Assembly (NCBI GenBank): GCA_003135315.1
Contig: PLBD01000420.1
Coordinates: forward strand, 261 to 12,098
Length of the DNA stretch: 11,838 nucleotides
Direction of reading: 5' to 3'
DNA from: Acidobacteriaceae bacterium
GTDB taxonomy: Bacteria > Acidobacteriota > Terriglobia > Terriglobales > Acidobacteriaceae
Numbering within the stretch: the stretch's first letter is position 1; each line of letters begins with the position of its first letter. This document shows positions 1-5,654 of the stretch, in pieces. The translations under genes were made by a program, and so were the position numbers. Under the pieces are notes generated by a model, which was not told where the DNA came from, ran no database searches, and saw only the letters and a list, made by a program, of their open reading frames with translations.

Positions 1-476
1 TAGTCCTTGCGCAGCGGATGACCTTCCCAGTTTTCCGGCATCATGATGCGGACAAGATTGGGATGTCCGTCGAAACGTACCCCGAAGAGATCGAAGACCT
101 CGCGCTCGAAGAAGTTGGCTCCCGGCCAGATCGGCGTGAGCGAATCGATATTGGCGTCTTCGCCCGGAAGCTTCACCTTCAGGCGCACGTACTTCTTGTT
201 GGGGATGGAGAAGAGATGGTAGACAACCTCAAAGCGCGGCTCCCGCGGATACCAGTCGACACAGGTGACATCGGCCAAAGCGCTGTACTGAAGCTGCGGA
301 TGGTTCTTCAGCATGAGACATGCTTCGCGCAGGGCGATGCGATCGAGCCAGATCGTCAACTCGTTGCGGTCGAACTTGACGCCGGTAACCGCGGCGGCGT
401 TCCACGCCAACAGCGCCGCCACTTCCGGGCGGTCTTTCAGTTGCTCGATGTCAGTGATGGCCGGCTGGAGTCCCAT
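1..476 (-). CDS. nuoC: NADH-quinone oxidoreductase subunit C (NuoC), 3'-truncated by window edge
   Basis: Hydrophilic subunit of the peripheral arm of respiratory complex I (NADH:quinone oxidoreductase), on the cytoplasmic face of the membrane close to the quinone site. Reading the minus strand from ATG at 476 gives 158 codons open to the window edge. The family signature is plain: EREVFDLFGVRFDGHP at about residues 124-139, then RIMMPENWEGHPLRKD at about 143-158. The protein should continue only a little further, or be fused to NuoD, which cannot be judged here. The start overlaps the nuoA stop by one base (TGATG), implying translational coupling. nuoB, which normally lies between nuoA and nuoC, is missing from that place. 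No frameshift or lost motif is seen. Function is certain from the signature; only the 3' end is unknown. Confidence 0.95.
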   Translation of the reverse strand, partial: MGLQPAITDIEQLKDRPEVAALLAWNAAAVTGVKFDRNELTIWLDRIALREACLMLKNHPQLQYSALADVTCVDWYPREPRFEVVYHLFSIPNKKYVRLKVKLPGEDANIDSLTPIWPGANFFEREVFDLFGVRFDGHPNLVRIMMPENWEGHPLRKD

Positions 477-883
477 CAGATCTTCTCCGCCTTACCCTGT
501 TTGTTCCAGTCCAGCACGCCCTTTTTCAAAACGTACCAGTAACCGGCGAGCAGAATGCCGATGTACACCAGCATCTCCCAAAACCAGAACATGCCGAAGC
601 CGGACGCTTTGAGGGAATGCTGCACAATGGCCCAGGGATAGAGGAACACAGCCTCAACATCGAACAGGATGAAGAGCATGGCCACCAGGTAGAACTTCAC
701 GGAAAAGCGTTGGCGGGCGTTGCCGACGGGCTCCATGCCGCACTCGTAGGGCGACATCTTGGCGGAATTGTATTTGTGCTGGCCGATGAAGTACGACAGA
801 GCCACCATCCCGCAGGCAATGACACCGGCCAACAGGACGTGGATCAGCAACGGAAGATAACGGTCAAAATAAAAGTCCGGCAT
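476..883 (-). CDS. nuoA: NADH-quinone oxidoreductase subunit A (NuoA)
   Basis: Small membrane subunit of complex I, next to the quinone-binding interface. From ATG at 883 it is 135 residues, normal for the family. It has three hydrophobic segments (about 10-33, 64-87 and 100-120). The conserved loop carries PYECG at 45-49, and FSVKFYLVAMLFILFDVEA runs at 60-78 with the acidic residues D75 and E77 in helix 2. An in-frame ATG at 928 would add 15 residues (MFTYCCVTLSVTSAV), but the likely promoter with TTGACA at 956-961 puts the transcription start near 925, so the ATG at 883 is preferred. Neither start has a clear Shine-Dalgarno. The gene is first in the operon and is followed at once by nuoC with a one-base overlap. 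Identity is secure; the start is moderately so. Confidence 0.93.
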   Translation of the reverse strand: MPDFYFDRYLPLLIHVLLAGVIACGMVALSYFIGQHKYNSAKMSPYECGMEPVGNARQRFSVKFYLVAMLFILFDVEAVFLYPWAIVQHSLKASGFGMFWFWEMLVYIGILLAGYWYVLKKGVLDWNKQGKAEKI

Positions 884-931
884 GACAGCGCTAGTAACAG
901 AAAGCGTTACACAACAATAAGTAAACATTCG

Positions 932-961
932 AGTTTAGAGTTCGGCAGCGGACGGTGTCAA
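932..961 (-). promoter_or_regulatory. Probable sigma-70-like promoter of the nuo operon
   Basis: On the minus strand a perfect -35 box TTGACA (plus positions 956-961) is followed after 18 bases by TAAACT (932-937), a 4/6 match to the -10 consensus. Transcription would begin near 925, about 40 bases before the preferred nuoA ATG at 883. The -10 box lies inside a degenerate copy of the GTTTCRA heptamer seen nearby. The call rests on sequence and position only. Confidence 0.5.
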
Positions 962-1001
962 CCGCGCGACGAATGCCATTCATCGAGGATTTACAGAAGA
1001 A

Positions 1002-1032
1002 AGTTTCCAGTTTCGAGTTTCAAGTTCCGAGT
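1002..1032 (+). repeat. GTTTCRA heptamer array, copy 1
   Basis: After a leading A, the stretch reads as tandem 7-base units GTTTCCA, GTTTCGA, GTTTCAA, GTTCCGA and a partial GT. It matches the array at 1299-1329 at 27 of 31 positions without gaps. It lies between thiS and nuoA and encodes nothing convincing. A weaker copy (GTTTAGA, GTTCGGC) is at 933-946. Confidence 0.8.
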
Positions 1033-1087
1033 ACTGACATTAGGCACGTAAGGAGCACACTCGTGGTTGGAACTGGAAACTCGAAAC
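1010..1087. repeat. 19-bp inverted repeat (possible large hairpin) between thiS and nuoA
   Basis: GTTTCGAGTTTCAAGTTCC at 1010-1028 matches the reverse complement of 1069-1087 at 18 of 19 positions, with a 40-base loop (1029-1068). The arms are two oppositely oriented heptamer arrays. On the minus strand it lies just after the thiS stop and before the nuo promoter, so a transcript running out of thiS could fold here. There is no U-run after the stem as in a classical intrinsic terminator. It may act as a terminator or insulator, or may simply be repeat debris. Confidence 0.6.
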
Positions 1088-1088
1088 C
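1065..1088 (-). repeat. GTTTCRA heptamer array, copy 2 (inverted)
   Basis: Read on the minus strand, this 24-base stretch contains GTTTCGA, GTTTCCA and GTTCCAA units, the same family as copies at 1002-1032 and 1299-1329 but in opposite orientation. It ends four bases before the thiS stop codon. Confidence 0.75.
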
Positions 1089-1091
1089 GCT

Positions 1092-1292
1092 TTATCCCCC
1101 ACCGACGAAGTGCACGATCTCCAGATGATCGCCGTCCTTCAGCGTTGATTCCGGCCATTGCGGGCGGGAGACGATCTCGCGATTGAGCTCGACCGCAACG
1201 CGATCGCCTTTCATGCCAAGCTGTTCGACTAGCTGGGCGAGAGTGAGAGATTCGTCGAAGGTCTGGTCTTTGCCGTTGATGGTCAGGCGCAT
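1092..1292 (-). CDS. thiS: Sulfur carrier protein ThiS
   Basis: Ubiquitin-like sulfur carrier for thiamine biosynthesis. Its C-terminal glycine is adenylylated and thiocarboxylated, then donates sulfur to the thiazole made by ThiG. The 66-residue length is typical. The N-terminus MRLTINGKDQ, the middle LTLAQLVEQLGM and GDRVAVELNREIVSR, and the tail HLEIVHFVGGG ending in glycines are all as expected. ATG at 1292 is the only sensible start; no good Shine-Dalgarno precedes it. thiG, thiF or thiE is not seen next to it in this window, so it is a solitary thiS. GTTTCRA heptamer arrays lie on both sides. Identity is strong; a related MoaD-like carrier is the only alternative, and the length and motif order favour ThiS. 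Confidence 0.92.
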   Translation of the reverse strand: MRLTINGKDQTFDESLTLAQLVEQLGMKGDRVAVELNREIVSRPQWPESTLKDGDHLEIVHFVGGG

Positions 1293-1298
1293 AAGGAC

Positions 1299-1329
1299 AG
1301 TTTCAGGTTTCGAGTTTCAAGTTTCAAGT
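1299..1329 (+). repeat. GTTTCRA heptamer array, copy 3
   Basis: Tandem 7-base units GTTTCAG, GTTTCGA, GTTTCAA, GTTTCAA and a partial GT follow a leading A, in the same orientation as copy 1 and 27/31 identical to it. It occupies the short leader immediately upstream of thiS, ending six bases from its ATG. Confidence 0.8.
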
Positions 1330-1472
1330 GGGCGCGTTGCAGCGTTCGAAGATCTAAGCTTGGCGTCCAGTCCAGAAAGCTTACTCGCATTGTCGCGCAT
1401 CACTCTGCGTGCGACGTCGCTGGCTTTCATTTGCGCAAGCCAATTCCGAACCCAAACGCCGTCCGCGCGAAT
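1317..1472 (-). pseudogene. Possible C-terminal remnant of a decayed gene (amidohydrolase-like tail)
   Basis: The minus strand is open from just after a TAG (1473-1475) to a TGA at 1317-1319, giving 51 residues. The middle reads like real protein: ADGVWVRNWLAQM followed by KASDVARRVMRDNASKLSGL. The pattern of a charged helix and then NA-x-x-L-x-GL resembles the C-terminal end of TIM-barrel amidohydrolases, where the last helix often ends in NAxxLFGL. The rest of such a protein would lie where the ABC transporter now is, in no readable frame, and the tail ends in a heptamer array. It may therefore be a truncated relic left after rearrangement. An ATG at 1430 would alternatively give a 37-residue peptide. 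The similarity is from memory of the pattern and is weak. Confidence 0.25.
1355..1383. repeat. 7-bp perfect inverted repeat TAAGCTT/AAGCTTA
   Basis: TAAGCTT at 1355-1361 pairs with AAGCTTA at 1377-1383 across a 15-base loop, in the region between thiS and the ABC transporter. It lies within the putative relic frame. It has no U-run and a rather AT-rich stem. It could be an operator-like palindrome or chance. Confidence 0.3.
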
Positions 1473-1490
1473 CTAAACAGTTTGCACTAC

Positions 1491-3365
1491 ATGATGGGAA
1501 CCGGCCCCTCGACACCGGGAAAGAAAACCGAAATCTTCAAGGCCCTGCCGGAGATCTGGGAGCTGATCCGGCCGCGCCGCGTCTTGCTTGGCCTCGGCCT
1601 GGTGCTGATGGTGATCAACCGCGTCTCCGGGTTGGTGCTGCCGGCCTCCACCAAGTACCTGGTTGACGACGTCATAGGCAAGCGGCATTTCAAGCTGCTC
1701 TACCCGCTGGTCGGAGTCGTGCTGGTGGCGACCCTTATTCAGGGCCTGACGTCGTTTGCGCTGACACAAACGCTGTCTAAAGCCGCACAGAAGCTGATCG
1801 CCGAGTTGCGCCGGCGCGTGCAGGAGCATGTTGGCCGTCTCTCGGTCTCCTACTACGACGCGAACAAAACCGGGATGCTGGTGTCGCGCATCATGAGCGA
1901 CGTCGAGGGCGTCCGCAACCTGCTCGGCACCGGATTGGTGGACTTCGTCGGCGGCCTGCTGACAGCGGTCATCGCCTTCGCGGTGTTGATCCGCCTCAGC
2001 CCGGTGATGACGGGGATTGCCTTCACATTCCTGCTGGTATTCGGCATCGGACTCCGGAAGGCTTTTCGCGTTATCCGTCCCATTTTTCGCGAGCGCGCCA
2101 AGATCAATGCCGAAGTGACCGGCCGGCTGACGGAGTCGCTGGGCGGAGTACGCGTCGTGAAGGGCTATCACGCCGAAGCGCGCGAGCACGAGGTGTTCAG
2201 CGCCGGAGTGGAACGGCTGCTGCAAAACGTCGTCAAGACGCTGACGGCGACATCGGTGATGAGCCTTTCGTCGTCGACCCTGATGGGCGTTATCGGCGCG
2301 ATTGTCATGTTCATGGGGACGCGGCAGATCCTCGCCGGCAAGCTCACTCTCGGCGGATTCTTCACCTACACGATGTTCCTAGGCTACCTGGCAGCGCCGC
2401 TGATCCAGGTGGTCGGGATCGGCACGCAGATCACGGAAGCGATTGCCGGCCTGGAGCGCACGCGCGAAGTCCTGGATGAAACTCCCGAGAACGAGGACCC
2501 CGATCGCACGGTCACCCTCGGACCCATCCGCGGCGATATCAAGTTCCAGGACGTCAACTTCGCCTATGAACTGCAAAAGACCGTTCTGCATGACGTTTCA
2601 TTCCACGCTTGGCCGGGAACGGTAACCGCACTGGTCGGATCGTCGGGCTCAGGCAAGTCGACGATCATCGGCCTGATTGCCGCCTTCCACAAGCCAAATG
2701 AAGGCCAGGTGCTGGTCGATGGCGTCGATCTGTCCACGATCCGGCTGGAGTCCTATCGCACGCAGTTGGGAATGGTGTTGCAGGACTCGTTTCTCTTCGA
2801 CGGCAGCATCCGAGAGAATGTTGCGTTCTCCAAACCGGATGCAACCGAGGCGGAAATCATTCGCGCCTGCGCCATCGCCCGCGTCGACGAGTTCGCGGAA
2901 AAGTACGATTTGAAATATGACACCATCATTGGCGAGCGCGGAGTCAAACTCTCCGGCGGCCAGCGGCAGCGAGTGTCGATCGCGCGAGCAATCCTGGCCA
3001 ATCCTCGCATTCTGATTCTGGACGAAGCAACCTCGAGCCTCGACTCCGAATCGGAGGCCATGATCCAGGAGGGCCTCGGTTACCTGATGCAGGGGCGGAC
3101 TACGTTCGTCATTGCGCACCGTCTCTCCACTATTCGCCGGGCCGACCAGATCCTGGTTGTGGAAGCCGGAACCATCGTCGAGCGCGGCAACCATCGCGAG
3201 CTGTTCGAACTCGGCGGCCGCTATTATGAGCTCTATACCAAACAGCACGGCATCGAGGAGAACCTGTTCCTGGCGCCGGGCGAGGGCGACACTGTGGAAG
3301 AAAACGAAATCGGCGCGCCTAACTCAGCCGCTGCTGACCCCGATCCGACGGCCCTGCTGCGATAG
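1491..3365 (+). CDS. ABC transporter, fused permease/ATP-binding half-exporter (MsbA/LmrA-like)
   Basis: Inner-membrane exporter half that would act as a homodimer or heterodimer and use ATP to move a hydrophobic compound outward. Numbered from ATG 1491, residues about 15-310 form the six-helix type IV transmembrane domain. The nucleotide-binding domain follows. It has Walker A GSSGSGKS (383-390, K389), signature LSGGQ (487-491), Walker B ILILDE (507-512, D511 and E512) and the switch histidine in IAHRLST (H543). All catalytic residues are intact. A 45-residue acidic, proline-containing tail follows. The substrate cannot be read from sequence; lipid, lipid-linked glycan or drug export are all possible. 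An in-frame TTG at 1431 would add 20 residues, but that stretch is hydrophilic, overlaps a possible relic and has no ribosome site, so ATG 1491 is preferred. No clear Shine-Dalgarno precedes 1491 either. No partner transporter gene is adjacent. Confidence 0.9.
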   Translation: MMGTGPSTPGKKTEIFKALPEIWELIRPRRVLLGLGLVLMVINRVSGLVLPASTKYLVDDVIGKRHFKLLYPLVGVVLVATLIQGLTSFALTQTLSKAAQKLIAELRRRVQEHVGRLSVSYYDANKTGMLVSRIMSDVEGVRNLLGTGLVDFVGGLLTAVIAFAVLIRLSPVMTGIAFTFLLVFGIGLRKAFRVIRPIFRERAKINAEVTGRLTESLGGVRVVKGYHAEAREHEVFSAGVERLLQNVVKTLTATSVMSLSSSTLMGVIGAIVMFMGTRQILAGKLTLGGFFTYTMFLGYLAAPLIQVVGIGTQITEAIAGLERTREVLDETPENEDPDRTVTLGPIRGDIKFQDVNFAYELQKTVLHDVSFHAWPGTVTALVGSSGSGKSTIIGLIAAFHKPNEGQVLVDGVDLSTIRLESYRTQLGMVLQDSFLFDGSIRENVAFSKPDATEAEIIRACAIARVDEFAEKYDLKYDTIIGERGVKLSGGQRQRVSIARAILANPRILILDEATSSLDSESEAMIQEGLGYLMQGRTTFVIAHRLSTIRRADQILVVEAGTIVERGNHRELFELGGRYYELYTKQHGIEENLFLAPGEGDTVEENEIGAPNSAAADPDPTALLR

Positions 3366-3400
3366 AAGTTCCTTCCGCTTTCGGCACAATGAGCCGGTTG

Positions 3401-3415
3401 GTAGCTGATCGCTAC
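3401..3415 (+). other. Small perfect stem GTAGC-TGATC-GCTAC
   Basis: A 5-base stem with a 5-base loop lies 36 bases after the ABC transporter stop and directly before the -35 box of the putative copC promoter. It has no T-run, so it is not a classical terminator. It could be an operator for the copper promoter, or chance. Confidence 0.25.
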
Positions 3416-3416
3416 A

Positions 3417-3445
3417 TTGAGAGCCGACGCCGAAGAGAGTATTCT
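3417..3445 (+). promoter_or_regulatory. Probable sigma-70-like promoter of the copC-copD pair
   Basis: TTGAGA (3417-3422, 5/6 match to -35) and TATTCT (3440-3445, 4/6 match to -10) are separated by exactly 17 bases. Transcription would start near 3452, about 43 bases before the preferred copC start. The 17-base spacing is that of an ordinary promoter, not the 19-20-base spacing of MerR/CueR-type copper promoters. If copper controls it, that would be through another regulator. Confidence 0.5.
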
Positions 3446-3481
3446 GCGACTATCCTAGAAAATAGCGCCCAACATCAATGT

Positions 3482-3487
3482 GGAGGT
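3482..3487 (+). promoter_or_regulatory. Strong Shine-Dalgarno deciding the copC start
   Basis: GGAGGT lies seven bases before TTG 3495 and would lie inside the coding region if translation began at the in-frame GTG 3480. The ATG directly after it (3488) opens a frame that stops after five codons. The ribosome site therefore favours TTG 3495. Confidence 0.65.
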
Positions 3488-3494
3488 ATGTACA

Positions 3495-3863
3495 TTGCGC
3501 CGTAATGTGCCAGCGCCTGGCATTTTTCTTCTGCTCGCCATCTTGATAACCGGGATTTCCCAGCCACTTTGGGCACACGCCATCCTCATGCAATCAAAGC
3601 CTGCGGCGAACTCGACCGTCAAAGGCCCCGATCTCCCGATCTGGTTGAAATTCAACGTTCGCGTGGACGGCAGCCGATCGCGCCTGCAACTGAACGGGCC
3701 CGACGGCTCGGCCGTTTCCCTCGAAGCCACCAAGCAAACGGCTCCCAACATATTGGAGTCACGCGCCACTGGACTGAAGGCCGGAGCCTACAAACTGCAC
3801 TGGCAGGTGCTTGCCTCCGACGGTCACATCAGCCGCGGCGAGGTTGACTTCACGGTGAACTGA
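3495..3863 (+). CDS. copC: CopC-like periplasmic copper-binding protein
   Basis: Periplasmic copper carrier of the CopC/YobA family, thought to bind Cu(II) and work with the membrane protein CopD. From TTG 3495 it is 122 residues. A Sec signal peptide starts with RR and has a hydrophobic core FLLLAILITGIS (about 11-22), then a cleavage site PLWA|HA after A27. Cleavage would leave His28 as the mature N-terminal residue, the usual first ligand of the Cu(II) site. D109 and H111 in SDGHISRGEVDF near the C-terminus match the remaining ligands of the family. The body is a short beta-sandwich (SKPAANS, KFNVRVDGSRSRLQL, GAYKLHWQVLASDGH). The Met-rich Cu(I) loop of plasmid CopC is absent. An in-frame GTG at 3480 is the alternative start. 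copD follows after nine bases, so the two form an operon. Confidence 0.87.
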   Translation: MRRNVPAPGIFLLLAILITGISQPLWAHAILMQSKPAANSTVKGPDLPIWLKFNVRVDGSRSRLQLNGPDGSAVSLEATKQTAPNILESRATGLKAGAYKLHWQVLASDGHISRGEVDFTVN

Positions 3864-3872
3864 CCGCCCACG

Positions 3873-5510
3873 ATGCTGAAACTCGTCGATATTTTTGGAT
3901 ACCTTTCGGTGTTGCTGCGTGCGGGAACGCTCGTCGGCCAGTCGTTTCTGCTGGGCGGCGTGCTGTTCTTGTTCTGGATCGCCCGGCCCAGCAAGGAAGT
4001 TTCCGCGGACGCGCTGGGACGGGTGCAGTCGTCCACGTTGCGCATGTTTCGCATTGCCGCCATCGGCCTGGTCATCGTGCAATTGCTTTACCTGTACGTG
4101 AACTCGGCCGTCCTGATGGCGACGGCTGAAATCGGACTGCGCGACGTTGTGGGGGCGAACTTCTTTCTTGCCGGCAGCGTGATGCTTGCCGCCTCGCTGC
4201 TCGCGGCGCTGATTGCCGGGTCGCAGGGCCGTTATGTCCCACATTGTCTGAGCCTGCTCGTGGTGATTGTGCTGGCCGCGTCGGTCATGACGAATCATGC
4301 GGCGGCGCGGGTTGATGGCCGGGCATGGCTGATCTTTCTTACGGTGCTGCACGAGGCATCCACCGGCTTCTGGATCGGCGGCCTGCCCTTCCTGCTGCTG
4401 GGTCTGTATGTAGCGGGTGATCGTCCCACGCAGTGGTACCTGACGCAGCGGTTCTCGCGGCTGGCGCTGGTGAGTGTCGCGGTGCTGGTGTTGAGCGGGG
4501 TTGGCATGAGCCTGGCTTACGTCGGCTCCTGGCATTCGCTGGTCGGTACCTCTTACGGCGTGATGCTCATTGCCAAAGCCGCCATGCTGGCCGCGATGCT
4601 GGCCCTGGGCGGCATCAACTTCCTGATGTTGCGCAAGTACAGCCCCACCGACGTTGTACCGCGTTTGCGCCGCCTGGTGGAAGCCGAAGTCGGGATCGGC
4701 ATTACCATCGTGCTCGCTGCCGCTTCGCTCACTACGCAGCCCCCGGCAGTCGACCTGGTCAACGACACCGTCGGGCCTTCTCATATCTGGGCGCGCTTCA
4801 AGCCGGAGTTGCCTCGTCTGCGCAGTCCTGAGGCCTCCGCGCTTTCCACTCGCCTTCCCGGGCAGGTGGTTTCCCCGCTCGACCCGTCGCGGCAAGTCAT
4901 TGCCTACACCAGCGAGGGCGCGCCGCTCTCGCTTCGAACCCTGAATGACAGGAAGTGGTCTGAGTACAACCATCACTGGATGGGCCTGATCGTGATCGCG
5001 ATGGGTATTCTGGCTGTGCTGGCGCGCACCGGCCATGCGAAATGGGCGGAGAATTGGCCGCTCCTGATGATCGGCATCGCAATCTTTATTTTTCTGCGCG
5101 GCGATCCGGAATGCTGGCCCCTGGGACCAAAGAGTTTCTGGACTACCTGGGCCGACCCGGAGATCTTTCAGCATCGCGCGGCCGCGCTGCTGTGTCTGGC
5201 TTTCGCTGTCTTCGAGCTGCGGGTCCGCCGCAACCCTTCGCAGGGCAGAATTCTGCCCTTGATTTTTCCTTTACTGTGCGCGGTGGGAGCGGCGTTGCTG
5301 CTGACGCACTCCCATGGCAACGCAAACTTGAGAGAAGAAGCGCTGACGGAATTGAGCCACACGCCGATGGCCGTACTGGGCGTTATTGCCGGCTGGTCGC
5401 GCTGGCTGGAGCTCCGCTTGCCGCCGGAAGATCGCACGATTCCGTCGTGGATCTGGCCGTTGTGCTTCGTGGTGATCGGCGCGGGGCTATTGAACTACCG
5501 GGAAATCTGA
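3873..5510 (+). CDS. copD: CopD family copper membrane protein with extra C-terminal membrane domain
   Basis: Multi-spanning inner-membrane protein, the usual partner of CopC and thought to take copper from it for import or resistance. The first 290 or so residues are a CopD-type bundle, with helices such as GQSFLLGGVLFLFWIARP, AARVDGRAWLIFLTVLHEAS and IAKAAMLAAMLALGGINFLML. A hydrophilic stretch (about 290-360) follows. Then comes a second membrane section (about 366-545) with histidines near helix ends: H367 and H368 (NHHWMG), H434 (QHRAAA), H479 and H481 (THSHGN) and H496 (SHTPM). This C-terminal part is not in short CopD proteins, and I do not recognise it by name. Copper or heme binding by these histidines is inference. 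ATG 3873 sits nine bases after the copC stop without a clear Shine-Dalgarno, so coupling to copC is likely. Confidence 0.85.
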   Translation: MLKLVDIFGYLSVLLRAGTLVGQSFLLGGVLFLFWIARPSKEVSADALGRVQSSTLRMFRIAAIGLVIVQLLYLYVNSAVLMATAEIGLRDVVGANFFLAGSVMLAASLLAALIAGSQGRYVPHCLSLLVVIVLAASVMTNHAAARVDGRAWLIFLTVLHEASTGFWIGGLPFLLLGLYVAGDRPTQWYLTQRFSRLALVSVAVLVLSGVGMSLAYVGSWHSLVGTSYGVMLIAKAAMLAAMLALGGINFLMLRKYSPTDVVPRLRRLVEAEVGIGITIVLAAASLTTQPPAVDLVNDTVGPSHIWARFKPELPRLRSPEASALSTRLPGQVVSPLDPSRQVIAYTSEGAPLSLRTLNDRKWSEYNHHWMGLIVIAMGILAVLARTGHAKWAENWPLLMIGIAIFIFLRGDPECWPLGPKSFWTTWADPEIFQHRAAALLCLAFAVFELRVRRNPSQGRILPLIFPLLCAVGAALLLTHSHGNANLREEALTELSHTPMAVLGVIAGWSRWLELRLPPEDRTIPSWIWPLCFVVIGAGLLNYREI

Positions 5511-5562
5511 ACTCCGCGCGGGGCTCTGTCCTCATGCCCCTGGTTTGTCACGCTTGTTCCGT

Positions 5563-5577
5563 GCCGCCGCGGGCGGC
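5563..5577 (+). terminator. GC-rich stem-loop after copD, weak terminator candidate
   Basis: GCCGCC-GCG-GGCGGC forms a perfect 6-base GC stem with a 3-base loop, 53 bases after the copD stop. There is no T-run behind it, so an intrinsic terminator of the usual kind is not shown. A competing pairing CACGC (5549-5553) with GCGTG (5576-5580) is possible. Confidence 0.3.
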
Positions 5578-5595
5578 GTGATTACGATGAAGCGG

Positions 5596-5601
5596 TATAA
5601 T
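5596..5601 (+). promoter_or_regulatory. Consensus -10 box TATAAT upstream of the polysaccharide genes
   Basis: A perfect TATAAT lies 53 bases before the next start codon. The bases 16-18 upstream of it (GGCGGC region) do not resemble a -35 box and fall in a GC stem, and there is no extended TG. If it is a promoter, it may depend on an activator or another sigma factor. The rest of 5511-5654 holds nothing else I can name. Confidence 0.4.
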
Positions 5602-5654
5602 TCGTCCAGCCTGAAAACGGCGGGCAGCGGCTGCACCGGCTTCCATCAGACCAG

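Noticed and set aside
18..542. Plus-strand open frame of 174 codons at the window start
   Set aside because: It is the antisense of nuoC, whose C-terminal signature is unmistakable on the minus strand.
617..1051. Plus-strand open frame across nuoA and the repeat region
   Set aside because: Most of it is antisense to nuoA, and its end (SSFKFRVLTLG) is just the heptamer repeat translated.
926..1329. CRISPR array
   Set aside because: The repeated units are 7 bases and abut one another with no spacers, in both orientations; no cas gene is present.
1473..2225. Minus-strand open frame of 250 codons opposite the ABC transporter
   Set aside because: The product is rich in H, Q, R and D with no motif. 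The plus-strand transporter is unambiguous.
3759..5174. Long minus-strand open frame (471 codons) opposite copD
   Set aside because: Its translation is dominated by R, Q, H and G with no domain or hydrophobic core, while the plus strand encodes clear CopC/CopD helices. It is an antisense shadow of a GC-rich gene.
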